NCBI RefSeq assembly: GCF_022539505.1
Contig: NC_061512.1
Location: forward strand, 146,737,962-146,801,961
Direction of reading: 5' to 3'
DNA: 64,000 nt
DNA from: Lolium rigidum
Lineage: Eukaryota; Streptophyta; Magnoliopsida; Poales; Poaceae
Below the pieces are notes generated by a model. That model saw nothing but the letters and a program-made list of their open reading frames with translations, did no database searches and had not been told where the DNA came from. This document shows, piece by piece, positions 12,401 through 25,900 of this stretch. Numbering within the stretch: the first letter of the stretch is position 1; the number at the start of each line of letters is the position of its first letter. The position numbers and the translations under genes were made by a program.

Positions 12401-14169
12401 GGCACCCCCAGCACTCCACTCCCTCCCCACTACTCCTCTATACCTCCCCAAGCCCCCGTAGAACACGCTGAGGCGCTACCCTTGCTGCGAAGCAGGCCGG
12501 CATGGTCGCCACCGCCATGAGCACCGCGAGTTGGCGGGAAGAACGCGCTCGCCTCGGCTCCTTTTCTTCCTCCCCTTCTTTTCCACGGCGCCACCAGGCC
12601 CTCCTCGACCTAACCCACCCCCTCCGTTACCCTCCAGTGCTCGCCGGAGCCGCCTCCGTCGTCGCCTTGCCGGGAGGTGCTGCGACGCCGAAGCTCTCGG
12701 GCGGAGCTGCCGCGCACGGAGAAGAAGCCGCCGAGCCCTCCCCCGCACCGCCCCGTGTCGCCACCACCCGCCGAGCCGCCGCCGACGCCCACGACCGCCG
12801 CCGGTAAGTCCCAGGCCCGCCCTGCCGTTTCTTTTCCGCCCGCCAGCACGCGTGGTCGCGGGAGGGAGACGAGCCCGACGCCTCCCGAGCGTGCATGCGT
12901 GCATGGGCCTCTTGGCCACGTTGGCCATGCGAGGCTGGCCCGCCCGGCCCCTCTCCTCTCCCCTCCTCTTCTTTTTCTTTTTGTTTTTCACCCCTCCACC
13001 TGGCAATTCCTCCTGGGCCGGCCCACGTTCTTCCCCGCGCGGCCCAGAACCTTTCCCGCTCGATTTTCGTTTGAATAATGGAATTGCTGATAAAAACCAG
13101 TGGCACTGTTTTGCTAATAAATCAAGATTTACAAACCCAAATCGAGTGAAACAAACTGCATTAGATCACAAATTTCAATACCTTTCCAACGCCACTCGGC
13201 CTTGTATTTTTAGGATTTTTGTACGATTTTTTTTGAATTAAACATGATCACCGTATTCCGATTAGTATTTCAAATTCCTAAATTCATAGGATTAATATTT
13301 TTGAATGAATCCAATTGGATTAGTCTTGTTTTAGTACTGGCTATACAAGAAAAATATTGTTAGTCTCTGTTCATGCAAATTTGTTACTGCTATTAAGGTG
13401 TATGTGTGACGTGGATTGTTGAACCAAAACTCTTTGGCTTATTTTAAAACCTTTGCCCACTCTTTTATTTAAAAGTGGTCAACCCATGTTTTATTCTTGA
13501 AAAACAAAACCTCTGCAACTTAAACTTGTTCTATTTTTTTACTTGAGATTTCAAAATGGTGTGACATATTGTTTACTTTCTAATATTGTGTAGTATCTCG
13601 TGCAAGCAAAATAAATTAGGAAAAATGATTGGTGCCTTTCCAAAAATGTTTGAAAATAAAAGATGAATGCTTTTGAGCCAAAACCCATTTAACTTGTCTC
13701 CTTGGTGGTGTTATCTACAAGGGGGTATACAACTTGTGCATTGGTAATTCCCATAGAGGCATCTGCTTATTTTGATACTCTCATACCTTTGTTAAGTAAA
13801 ATAAATTGGTTTCCTTTTCAAAAGTTGTTTTTTTTTAATAACTATAAGTCCTTAGTATGTGAGCCCTTAGTAGAGTGGTTAGCTTTTATTGATTGTTGCA
13901 TGTTTGTTATGATTGGTGCAATGTGATTGATTGTGTTCCTTTTATATTTTCCGACGATAGATGCGAACGATTCCGGAGAGGAAGAAGAAGTGGTTCGGAC
14001 AAGGATTTTATTTATATTGACGGGATTCTTATTGATGAAGTTGAAGAAGTCCAGGGACAAATAAGCCAAGGCAAGCCATCTCTTGATCTCTGAATGTTGA
14101 ATCACATATTATGGTTACTTTGTTGTTATTATTGTCTCTCAATCTATCTTGTGTTGTTTCTACTTTTGT

Positions 14170-14730
14170 TGTTGGAGCATGCTCACCGTGAGCATGTTTA
14201 GTCTCTTTGGCACCTCACCGACAACCCCCTTTAGTGACATGGTGGTTGTCATCTTCATGATCTCGGTGTACCCTCTAAGTGTGATGGGTATGCCCACTTA
14301 CCTTGAGTGTGTCGACCTCTCGACACCCTTTTTGCACCCCTTCGCGGTATGATAGTTAGTATCGTGCCCTTGTTATATCTTCTACTTTGAGTGATGCTAT
14401 GCATACTTACTCCCAAGTGTGCCGAACCTCTTGTTGATGTTATACATACTTACTCTCAAGTATGTTGCACCCCTTGTTGATGTTCTCGCATACTTACCCT
14501 CGAGTATGTTGAACCCCTTGTTGATCTTATGCATGCTTACCCTAAGCATGTATGCCCCCTTGACCGCCTATATTATCATCTTCTTGGTGCTATGATGATT
14601 AACATCATGACCCTTGTTTAATCATCCTACTTATATTGTCCCTACGCATGCTTATCCTAAGTATGTATGATCCCCTTGACACCTCATTTATCACCTCCTT
14701 AATGGTATGATGGCTAGCATCATGCCATTG
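14170..14730 (+). repeat. Tandem ~43-bp repeats, each with a stem-loop, in U5 of LTR1
   Basis: Units start near 14402, 14445, 14489 and 14532, and share a core of CATACTTAC, a short spacer, AAGTATG, then CCCCTTGTTGAT. Many carry self-complementary arms. Examples are CATGCTCA/TGAGCATG at 14178-14196, CATACTT/AAGTATG at 14445-14464, CATGCTTA/TAAGCATG at 14532-14550 and CATGCTTA/TAAGTATG at 14647-14665. The block recurs in LTR2 at about 22290-22850. Arms change while pairing is often kept, which suggests structure in RNA or DNA. Confidence 0.7.
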
Positions 14731-16186
14731 TTGTCTCTTAGTTCTTACATGAAACTATAGGTTGGGAACCCCTTGGAAAAATCTTGTTGAAAAGAACTTT
14801 TGAAAAACCTTGGGTGAGTTGGACTTACCTAAGCGTGTGTTTATGAAAGGAAAGGATCTTGGCAAAGATGGTTGGAAAGAAAATCTTGTTTTCGAAAACT
14901 TTGGCGCCTAAGTATTCACCCGTGACAATTAACCCGCGCAACCACAGCCTACTCCAACGTGGGCACGGAGCTTAGCTTGACGTTTGTTCTTCTTAGCATG
15001 AGGCATCGCACAACTATACAAGGGTACGTGCTACCCCCGAGTCCGGGTTGTCGGTGTTGGGACAATAGTATAACGGGAGGCCTTCGGGGCTGACCCGTCC
15101 GGAAGACACTATGGGTCTCCCCGGCTTGGCGGTGGAGCCACGCTCTAGAGGAGGTGAGCTGCCACGGTGCCGGGGAGGTACATACTCCATAGGGTAGGAC
15201 CTCTTGCTAAGTCGAATGGGCGAAAGGCTATGTTCGGGTATCCGTCGTGGCATATGTTGTTATGCGGGGATGATGCCCACACGATAGGTATCCGGATAGA
15301 GGTGGGGAAAGTGTGCAAACTCGCAGAGTTAAATCTATTCGAATAGCCGCGTCCGCGGTCATGGACGGTTGGAATGGCCGTTGCTTAGCCTCGATGAGTT
15401 TTGGTTTACAAAATGGTTTGGCAAATGAAAGGAAAGAACTTGTTTTGAAGTACCCGAAGGGTACGGGAAGGTTGTGACGACCATATGGAGATGGTCGGGA
15501 AGGACAAATAAATTGGGTTACCCCATCCTAGTGTTTTATGTGGTAGAACTCTTTGAAGTATCATCTTCAACAAAGATATAGAGATGTCATAGGGTATCTT
15601 TTGAAGTATCTTCTTTAACAAAGATATAGAGATGTCATAGGAATGTCTTATCACCCTCTTAGTGTCCCCTTCAACTGTGATGTGGGATGCTTTAACCACA
15701 AGAGAAACCGATTCTCTTTCACATGCTATATCCACCAGAGAAACTATTCTTCCTCTCTTGTCTTCTTTAGTTAGAATTGTTATCACCTTCTTGATGGTTT
15801 GCGAGTACAATTCAAATGTACTCACGGCTTTGTCCCCGGCTATTTACTTGGCCAGACACTGGAGGACTTCGACAGATGAAGAAGGAGTTGACGACGTCTA
15901 TGCGAGCTAGGAACGTCTTCCCGCCGCCTGCTCGTAGGGGTTAAGGCGGATGACTTGGGCTCTACGCTCGCCGAAGTGATTCTCGCTACTCGATGTTTAG
16001 ATTAGGCCCTTCGAGGCTATCTTGTAAAGATGAGTAATGTGACCTTATTGTAATTTCTTATTCCGTTTTGTAAAGGATGATGTAATTTGATATCGGTTCG
16101 GTTATGTGTTCACGGCACACCGATCATGGGAACGTGAATCGTATACATAACAGGGTATTTCGGACAGCTAGTCCGGGGTCCCCACG

Positions 16187-18389
16187 TAGCTGGTATCGAG
16201 CCATCCCGATCGTAGGAGACCTTAGTTAGCATGGACGTTAGTTAGGAAACAAGTACTTGGGCAAAACTATTTACCAAACAAATTCTTTCGTTAGTCGGAA
16301 GCATAGCTTCTACTCCTCTTGTTTCTTCAAAACTTCTAAATTCTTATCTCTCCGCTTTATAGAAGTGTTTGAAAATTCTTACTCTATTGTCTCATCCACT
16401 TCAAACCTACATATTGGACGATGTCCCCAACTCGGACCGGAGACTCGAACTCAAAGATACATCAATCCCTCGAGAAGACTCATGAATCTCCAACGACGCC
16501 TATTGAAGATTGGAGGCCGACTTAGTGTGCACATAAAAGAATGATAATATCATGTCTTTGGTTGTCACCAAAGTATGTCAAAGATCTGACCTTGTTTCTC
16601 CGTGGACTTGCACTTTTTGCGATCGTCGTGGATCAAGTCCTCGGTTTTTGACTAGTAATTTTTAGGCCAGCCACTAGAAGATGCCGACTTTGGGAGTACC
16701 TACACAACTACCCCTTCGAAGACCCCACGTCCCCGGGATGTTGAGCAAGAAGACTACACAGTTTTAGCCTCTACCTCAACCTCGACGACTCAACACCAGG
16801 CCGCATCACCACTCTCTCGCTTCAAGAATCCTTGTTGAAGACGATGTCAACAAGTCGAAGACCGCAACATATGTGACCAGCCCAAACCTATAGGATGGAT
16901 AGGACAAAACTCAATCGCTTTGATTGAGCTACCCCGCAGTATTAGTCATCCATGGGTACTTGTGTTACCATGTCCGGTTTGATGATTGCTTGTAGTTCCC
17001 TAAGTGTGTTGTCTTGAGTGTTTTTATTTGTTTGTTGTGTGTTTGATTGTCTTGGTCTTTAGGTCCGAAAAACACTCTTGGTGTGATAAACCAGCGTAGG
17101 AAGCCCCTCTAAGACGTTTTCACGCTCATCTACCTCGCCGATAAAATGCTTACCGCTAGCTAAATGGATAAGTTAACCCCGTTAACCATCGATTCTCAAC
17201 CGTCGAGAAACCGACCGGACCCCTATCTACGCCAACTACTTTCAAGATCAGCCGAAGCATCTCTACTAAGCCAAGAAGACAAGACCCTACCTCCAAGAGT
17301 GATCGCACCTCCGCAAGAAGACATGCATACTAACTTTGTCTAACCTTGGAGTATAATCGCGCTAACCTCGAGGATATCTTTTTGAAACCACCCTCTAACA
17401 CACCGTCTAACAAACTGAGAGAACAATAGCGTCAGACCCAAGTTACATCACATGGTTCATCTGTTCCTCATCAAGGGAAGCTCATGAAGATACCTCAAGA
17501 CTCAAGATTAGGTGTATTTTACCTACTCACTTCTTAAGTGGTATAAGTCAACACCGACCCTCAAGCCGAAGATTGTCTTCGACGGCCTTCGTTGTCGCTT
17601 CATATGGAGACCAACCAGGCGTTTCATCGACTTACTAACTTACTGCGCGTTATATGGTCTAATAAACACCGTGAGTGCCTCTTGAAGTCGTGGACTACAC
17701 ATCGTCTCCCGAAGATTCTTCAACCGAATACGGAAGATCGACGACTTCTTCGAAGCCCGCATGTGACTACAAGGCGTAGCTTCCGAGTTTTTCCGAAACC
17801 CGATGAAAAATCCTAAGGGTGGAAGACTTCGTCTTCCACTAAAAATTAGAGCTGACCCTAAAAATTTAAACCTTTCTAAAACACCGTTGGAAACTTGGGA
17901 TGATGCACTAAACCCTCTTGAAGCCATGGACTACACAACGCTCTCTGAAGATGTTCGACTCAAGACGAGAGACCGAAGACCTCTTCAAAAAGCTCCCGAC
18001 AAGACTCCGTGGCCGAAACTTAAGTTTTCAAAACCCCCGCTGAACAATCTTAAGGGTGGAAGACTTCGTCTTCCACTAAAATAAAGCTAACTCTAAAAAG
18101 TTTTCAGCCCTGCTCAAGCACCGTTGGGTGCACTAACCCTCCCACAGCCTTGAACCCCCTCGAGGATCGTTAAGAAACTACAGATCCAACACCTGCATGG
18201 AGTAGTCAACCTCTTCATGAAGCTCGCCATCGGCAGAAATCCATCATGTCTCCCAGAAGATGAAGCAACGACCTTCTCTACAACGGCACATCTACAGAAG
18301 AATGGAGTCTAACTTTAGTTAAACTTTACAACCCCTCTAGTCCTACGCTTAGTAATCTCGGGACGAGATTATTTTAAGGGTGGAAGATC
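16187..18389 (+). mobile_element. Internal region 1 of the array (non-coding, 2.2 kb)
   Basis: It begins with a damaged primer site (TGGTATCGAGCC at 16191, missing an A relative to the tRNA-iMet complement) and ends in the purine tract before LTR2. The longest frames are below 100 codons and match no retroelement protein. A frame starting MSPTRTGDSNSK (about 16421) may be a relic of gag; the equivalent 34-codon frame in internal 2 is 24539-24643. Two diverged ~240-bp repeats at 17810-18090 each carry AAGGGTGGAAGAC plus the perfect hairpin TGGAAGAC-TTC-GTCTTCCA. They look like extra copies of the polypurine-tract region. Confidence 0.75.
18374..18389 (+). other. Polypurine tract before LTR2
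   Basis: AAGGGTGGAAGATC directly precedes TGTAACACCCC of LTR2. This is the expected position for the plus-strand DNA primer. Related strings occur at about 17816 and 18054 within internal region 1. Confidence 0.7.
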
Positions 18390-21300
18390 TGTAACACCCC
18401 AACTTTTGCAAGCATGTTTATTTATCCAAAGTGCAAAAATTAGGGGGAACAAAAACTTTTTCTATAAACTAATTAGATGAATTTCCTTGATCTGTTTGTT
18501 ATAATGAATTGCTTTGATCTGTTGGTAGATGTATTTTCTTGATCTGCTTGATGAGTTTTGTTTTGAGCTAACTCAAAGAACAACACATGTAGAGGTAAAA
18601 TCAACAACTCACCTAATAAAACCCATGTGTGGCTTAGGAAAAGTGGTTTTCCTTTTCATATACCTCAAACCCTCTCTAGTCATGACGACATGAGTGAGCC
18701 TACTTAAAATCCCTCTTTGTGGTATAATCTTGCTCAACCCATCCTTGAATTCAAAGTTTGGGATCATCTACCCCTTAATCCATCCTTCTCTCTTATCCTA
18801 GTCACAAACCCTAGGACCTCACAAATTTGGTTAAGTCCTAAAACTGTTATCGTGTCCCATTTTGGAGCCCCTGGATTAAGCTACCCCTTGCCATCTAAGG
18901 AAATGCATCTGGTCCTAAAACTACCTTATCATGAGCACTTCTCAACCATATCATTGCCCTGAACCAAATCTCTCTTATACTCATTTATCCTTGTCTATTT
19001 TGAGGCCAAGTCGAAAATCTGTTTTGGCAGGCGTAAAAAGTTCCAATTTTGGCAGTTGATATCTAAGCACCCACAACTGTTATTAGTGACCTCAATGCAT
19101 GGATCTCATCTATTCAACACCCTCTACAACTTCCACGTCTTGCATGTCCCATTCTACCTTTGCAACCCATTTGTTCAACTCGATCTTATACCCTTCACAA
19201 TGTTGCATCACTAGATCCCATTTTCCTCTTTTACCTTTGCTTTTCTTTCTTCCAATTTTAAATCTCCACCAAAAACCAAGTGTGTACATGGTTGTTACAT
19301 AATGTGGTAATTATCTACCCTTGAGAGCACTTCTCCCAAAACATTTTACTGCCAAAAACCCTATTAAGGTTCTTCCCTATTTTGACCATATGACTATTTT
19401 CTAGTTTTAGCAAAGCTTTTCCATTTTTTTTTCCTAAATAAATTAGGAAAAGTGGGTGGTACCTCATACCATCCCTTTCCAACCCAAAAATGCATCTATA
19501 AAACCATCTCACTTGATTCTTATTTTCTTTTAACAAAATGCTTGTTTATGGCACTTAATGCAAGTTATTTCTTTTTTTTTTTATTTATTTATTTATTTTT
19601 TTTAATATGAGGGAGCTATGCATGGATTACTTTAGCAACTAAAACCTCTTCTTAACTCAAATCTTCCTCTTTCAAATACAAGTTCAAATAAAATTCCTTC
19701 AATTAGGGCCATACTCTTCTTGGTGATCCAAACCTTTACTAATTAAATTCCCTTTTGGCATGGCATCTTCTTTACATCCAACACTCCTCTCCAACCTATA
19801 TTTTACAACTATCACTTTAAAAAAAAAAGAAGGTTTTTGAGTCCTTACAAATCTGGTCCCTTTTGACCCATTGATCCCCAACCTCATCTCTAGTTTTGCA
19901 AAACTATTTTAAATCTCTCCAAGTCATCACCTCTCCACCACTAGCACCACACCATGGCCATTTTGGCATCACCTTGCACCCAACCTTTTTGCTTAAAAGA
20001 GTGGCCGGCCATAGCATGCATGGTTTTAGTAGGAATATCTCTCCCTCTCTCTCCTATCTTGACCCATCAATAAGCTACCACGAACTGCATCCCTACCTAG
20101 CTTCCCCTCACCAGCCCTACACCCCTACTCCACCACTTTTCCTCTTCCCCTCACCATTTCCCTTCCCAATGCCCTAAATGACATAGACCTTGACCAAACG
20201 CCCTAAGACAGCACCCCTGCACCTCTAATCATGTCTAGGACCTAGCCCCGGATTCCTAGAGTCATGAGATGCTCATCTCTCGTGTCCCAATGCCTCCAGC
20301 TCCTCTGCCCGACCATGCCAACCCGGTGATCACCGTTCTCGGTCAACAAGCTGGCCAGCACCCCACCTCCTTAGATCTCGCCATGATGATGCCCTGGCGT
20401 CGCCATCTCCTAGGCGCATGCTCCCGAGGCCCGCGCTGCCCCACAGCAGCCGGTCCCGAGCTCGCCTTGGACGTGATCACCACGCCACCGCCACGTTCCC
20501 AACCGAGGCCACCCCGCCCGGCTATAAAAGGGCACCCCCAGCACTCCACTCCCTCCCCACTACTCCTCTATACCTCCCCAAGCCCCCGTAGAACACGCTG
20601 AGGCGCTACCCTTGCTGCAGCAGGCCGGCATGGTCGCCACCGCCATGAGCACCGCGAGTTGGCGGGAAGAACGCGCTCGCCTCGGCTCCTTTTCTTCCTC
20701 CCCTTCTTTTCCACGGCGCCACCAGGCCCTCCTCGACCTAACCCACCCCTCCGTTACCCTCCAGGTTCGCCGGAGCCACCTCCGTCGTCGCCTTGCCGGG
20801 AGGTGCTGCGACGCCGAAGCTCTCGGCGGAGCTGCTGCGCACGGAGAAGAAGCCGCCGAGCCCTCCCCCGCACCGCCCCGGTCGCCACCACCCGCCGAGC
20901 CGCCGCCGACGCCCACGACCGCCGCCGGTAAGTCCCCGGCCCGCCCTGCCGTTTCTTTTCCGCCCGCCAGCACGCGTGGTCGCGGGAGGGAGACGAGCCC
21001 GACGCCTCCCGAGCGTGCATGCGTGCATGGGCCTCTTGGCCACGTTGGCCATGCAGGCTGGCCCGCCCGGGCCCCTCTCCTCTCCCCTCCTCTTCTTTTT
21101 CTTTTTGTTTTTCACCCCTCCACCTGGCAATTCCTCCTGGGCCGGCCCACGTTCTTCCCCGCGCGGCCCAGAACCTTTCCCGCTCGATTTTCGTTTGAAT
21201 AATGGAATTGCTGATAAAAAAACCAGTGGCACTGTTTTGCTAATAAATCAAGATTTACAAACCCAAATCGAGTGAAACAAACTGCATTAGATCACAAATT

Positions 21301-24300
21301 TCAATACCTTTCCAACGCCACTGGCCTTGTATTTTTAGGATTTTTGTACGATTTTTTTTGAATTAAACATGATCACTGTATTCTGATTAGTATTTCAAAT
21401 TCCTAAATTCATAGGATTAATATTTTTGAATGAATCCAATTGGATTAGTCTTGTTTTAGTACTGGCTATACAAGAAAAATATTGTTAGTCTCTGTTCATG
21501 CAAATTTGTTACTGCTATTAAGGTGTATGTGTGACGTGGATTGTTGAACCAAAACTCTTTGGCTTATTTTAAAACCTTTGCCCACTCTTTTATTTAAAAG
21601 TGGTCAACCCATGTTTTATTCTTGAAAAACAAAACCTCTGCAACTTAAACTTGTTCTATTTTTTTACTTGAGATTTCAAAATGGTGTGACATATTGTTTA
21701 CTTTCTAATATTGTGTAGTATCTGTGCAAGCAAAATAAATTAGGAAAAATGATTGGTGCCTTTCCAAAAATGTTTGAAAATAAAAGATGAATGCTTTTGA
21801 GCCAAAACCCATTTAACTTGTCTCCTTGGTGGTGTTATCTACAAGGGGGTATACAACTTGTGCATTGGTAATTCCCATAGAGGCATCTGCTTATTTTGAT
21901 ACTCTTATACCTTTGTTAAGTAAAATAAATTGGTTTCCTTTTCAAAAGTTGTTTTTTTTAATAACTATAAGTCCTTAGTATGTGAGCCCTTAGTAGAGTG
22001 GTTAGCTTTTATTGATTGTTGCATGTTTGTTATGATTGGTGCAATGTGATTGATTGTGTTCCTTTTATATTTTCCGACGATAGATGCGAACGATTCCGGA
22101 GAGGAAGAAGAAGTGGTTCGGACAAGGATTTTATTTATATTGACGGGATTCTTATTGATGAAGTTGAAGAAGTCCAGGGACAAATAAGCCAAGGCAAGCC
22201 ATCTCTTGATCTCTGAATGTTGAATCACATATTATGGTTACTTTGTTGTTATTATTGTCTCTCAATCTATCTTGTGTTGTTTCTACTTTTGTTGTTGGAG
22301 CATGCTCACCGTGAGCATGTTTAGTCTCTTTGGCACCTCACCGACAACCCCCTTTAGTGACATGGTGGTTGTCATCTTCATGATCTCGGTGTACCCTCTA
22401 AGTGTGATGGGTATGCCCACTTACCTTGAGTGTGTCGACCTCTCGACACCCTTTTTGCACCCCTTCGCGGTATGATAGTTAGTATCGTGCCCTTGTTATA
22501 TCTTCTACTTTGAGTGATGCTATGCATACTTACTCCCAAGTGTGCCGAACCTCTTGTTGATGTTATACATACTTACTCTCAAGTATGTTGCACCCCTTGT
22601 TGATGTTCTGCATACTTACCCTCGAGTATGTTGAACCCCTTGTTGATCTTATGCATGCTTACCCTAAGCATGTATGCCCCCTTGACCGCCTATATTATCA
22701 TCTTCTTGGTGCTATGATGATTAACATCATGACCCTTGTTTAATCATCCTACTTATATTGTCCCTACGCATGCTTATCCTAAGTATGTATGATCCCCTTG
22801 ACACCTCATTTATCACCTCCTTAATGGTATGATGGCTAGCATCATGCCATTGTTGTCTCTTAGTTCTTACATGAAACTATAGGTTGGGAACCCCTTGGAA
22901 AAATCTTGTTGAAAAGAACTTTTGAAAAACCTTGGGTGAGTTGGACTTACCTAAGCGTGTGTTTATGAAAGGAAAGGATCTTGGCAAAGATGGTTGGAAA
23001 GAAAATCTTGTTTTCGAAAACTTTGGCGCCTAAGTATTCACCCGTGACAATTAACCCGCGCAACCACAGCTACTCCAACGTGGGCACGGAGCTTAGCTTG
23101 ACGTTTGTTCTTCTTAGCATGAGGCACCGCACAACTATACAAGGGTACGGTTACCCCCGAGTCCGGGTTGTCGAGGTTGGGACAATAGTATAACGGGAGG
23201 CCTTCGGGGCTGACCCGTCCGGAAGACACTATGGGTCTCCCGGCTTGGCGGTGGAGCCACGCTCTAGAGGAGGTGAGCTGCCACGGTGCCGGGAGGTACA
23301 TACTCCATAGGGTAGGACCTCTTGCTAAGTCGAATGGGCGAAAGGCTATGTTCGGGTATCCGTCGTGGCATATGTTGTTATGCGGGGATGATGCCCACAC
23401 GATAGGTATCCGGATAGAGGTGGGGAAAGTGTGCAAACTCTGCAGAAGTTAAATCTATTCGAATAGCCGCGTCCGCGGTCATGGACGGTTGGAATGGTCT
23501 GTTGCTTAGCCTCGATGAGTTTTGGTTTACAAAATGGTTTGGCAAATGAAAGGAAAGAACTTGTTTTGAAGTACCGGAAGGGTACGGGAAAGGTTGTGAC
23601 GACCATATGGAGATGGTCGGGAAGGACAAATAAATTGGGTTACCCCATCCTAGTGTTTTATGTGGTAGAACTCTTTGAAGTATCATCTTCAACAAAGATA
23701 TAGAGATGTCATAGGGTATCTTTTGAAGTATCTTCTTTAACAAAGATATAGAGATGTCATAGGAATGTCTTATCACCCTCTTAGTGTCCCCTTCAACTGT
23801 GATGTGGGATGCTTTAACCACAAGAGAAACTGATTCTCTTTCACATGCTATATCCACCAGAGAAACTATTCTTCCTCTCTTGTCTTCTTTAGTTAGAATT
23901 GTTATCACCTTCTTGATGGTTTGCGAGTACAATTCAAATGTACTCACGGCTTTGTCCCTGGCTATTTACTTGGCCAGACCTGGAGGACTTCGACAGATGA
24001 AGAAGGAGTTGACGACGTCTATGCGAGCTAGGAACGTCTTCCCAGTCAGTTGCCTGTAGGGGTTAAGGCAGATGACTTGGGCTCTACGCTGCTGAAGTGA
24101 TTCTGCTACTCTGATGTTTAGATTAGGCCCTTCGAGGCTATCTTGTAAAGATGAGTAATGTGACCTTATTGTAATTTCTTATTCCGTTTTGTAAAGGATG
24201 ATGTAATTTGATATCAGTTCGGTTATGTGTTCACGGCACACTGATCATGGGAACGTGAACTGTATACATAACAGGGTATTTCGGACAGCTAGTCCGGGGT

Positions 24301-24307
24301 CCCCACA
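18390..24307 (+). repeat. LTR2 of the array (5.9 kb)
   Basis: This is the same LTR as LTR1, with TATA at 20522-20530, splice-donor-like site at 20927 and hairpin repeats at about 22290-22850. It ends GGGGTCCCCACA immediately before an intact tRNA-iMet primer site, so it functions as a 5' LTR for internal 2 and a 3' LTR for internal 1. The poly-T tract differs (TTTA repeats at about 19570-19600). Confidence 0.85.
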
Positions 24308-25900
24308 GAGCTGGTATCAGAGCCATCCTGTAGGAGACCTTAGTTAGCATGGACGTTAGTTAGGAAACAAGTACTTGGGCAAAACTATTTACCAAACAAA
24401 TTCTTTCGTTAGTCGGAAGCATAGCTTCTACTCCTCTTGTTTCTTCAAAACTTCTAAATTCTTATCTCTCCGCTTTATAGAAGTGTTTGAAAATTCTTAC
24501 TCTATTGTCTCATCCACTTCAAACCTACATATTGGACGATGTCCCCAACTCAAACCGGAGACTCGAACTCAAAGATACATCAATCCCTCAGGAAGACTCA
24601 TGAATCTCCAACGACAGCTATTGAAGATTGGAGGCCGACTTAGTGTGCACATAAAAGAATGATAATATCATGTCTTTGGTTGTCACCAAAGTATGTCAAA
24701 GATCTGACCTTGTTTCTCCGTGGACTTGCACTTTTTGCAGTCGTCAGGGATCAAGTCCTCGGTTTTTGACTAGTAATTTTTAGGCCAGCCACTAGAAGAT
24801 GCCGACTTTGGGAGTACCTACACAACTACCCCTTCGAAGACCCCACGTCCCCGGGATGTTGAGCAAGAAGACTACACAGTTTTAGCCTCTACCTCAACCT
24901 CGACGACTCAACACCAGGCCGCATCACCACTCTCTCGCTTCAAGAATCCTTGTTGAAGACGATGTCAACAAGCTGAAGACCGCAACATATGTGACCAGCC
25001 CAAACCTATAGGATGGATAGGACAAAACTCAATCGCTTTGATTGAGCTACCCTCGCGTATTAGTCATCCATGGGTACTTGTGTTACCATGACTGGTTTGA
25101 TGATTGCTTGTAGTTCCCTAAGTGTGTTGTCTTGAGTGTTTTTATTTGTTTGTTGTGTGTTTGATTGTCTTGGTCTTTAGGTCCGAAAAACACTCTTGGT
25201 GTGACAAACCAGCGTAGGAAGCCCCTCTAAGACGTTTTCACGGTCATCTACCTCGCCGATAAAATGCTTACTCGCTAGCTAAATGGATAAGTTAACCACC
25301 GTTAACCATCGATTCTCAACCGTCGAGAACCGACCAGACCCTATCTACGCCAACTACTTTCAAGATCAGCTGAAGCATCTCTACTAAGCCAAGAAGACAG
25401 AAGACCCTACCTCCAAGAGTGACTGCACCTCTGCAAGAAGACATGCATACTAACTTTGTCTAACCTTGGAGTATAATCGCGCTAACCTCGAGGATATCTT
25501 TTTGAAACCACCCTCTAACACACCGTCTAACAAACTGAGAGAACAATAGCGTCGGACCCAAGTTACATCACATGGTTCATCCGTTCCTCATCAAGGGAAG
25601 CTCATGAAGATACCTCAAGACTCAAGATTAGGTGTATTTTACCTACTCACTTCTTAAGTGGTATAAGTCAACACTGACCCTCAAGCTGAAGATTGTCTTC
25701 GACGGCCTTCGTTGCTGCTTCATATGGAGACCAACCAGGCGTTTCATCGACTTACTAACTTACCGCGCGTTATATGGTCTAATAAACACCGTGAGTGCCT
25801 CTTGAAGTCGTGGACTACACATCGTCTCCTGAAGATTCTTCAACTGAATACGGAAGATCGACGACTTCTTCAGAAGCCCAGACAGGACTACAAGGCAGAA
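24308..25900 (+). mobile_element. Internal region 2 of the array, 3' end deleted
   Basis: It is collinear with internal 1 from the primer site to the point equivalent to about 17785. It then jumps at 25900/25901 directly into LTR sequence equivalent to 15142 in LTR1. The join shares only a few bases (AGCT). The deletion removed the purine tract, about 600 bases of internal DNA and the first ~4.9 kb of the third LTR. A 34-codon frame starts at 24539; nothing longer looks coding. Confidence 0.8.
24312..24323 (+). other. Primer-binding site, tRNA-iMet type
   Basis: TGGTATCAGAGC follows LTR2 after a 4-base spacer. It is complementary to the 3' end of initiator tRNA-Met, the usual primer of plant chromoviruses and many copia elements. 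The LTR1-adjacent copy at 16191 has lost one base. Confidence 0.85.

Larger units (their letters stand above)
10264..16186 (+). repeat. LTR1 of the array (5.9 kb)
   Basis: It begins TGTAACACCCCAACTTTTGC and ends GGGGTCCCCAC. Regions in order: an AT-rich U3 with a poly-T tract at about 11440-11472; the TATA box at 12392; a GC-rich leader of ~400 bases ending at the splice-donor-like GGTAAGTCC at 12803; an AT-rich U5; and a block of tandem hairpin repeats at 14170-14700. ORFs of 100-236 codons in the GC-rich leader (12476-13241) occur in several frames at once and are composition artefacts. The equivalent segment in LTR2 is nearly identical. Most differences fall at CAG/CTG sites or in homopolymers. 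Confidence 0.85.

Noticed and set aside
12476..13241. Several overlapping ORFs of 100-236 codons in the GC-rich part of LTR1 (and the copies at 20560-21275)
   Set aside because: They occur in four or more frames at once, are Pro/Arg-rich, change frame between the two LTR copies, and carry no domain; they come from GC composition.
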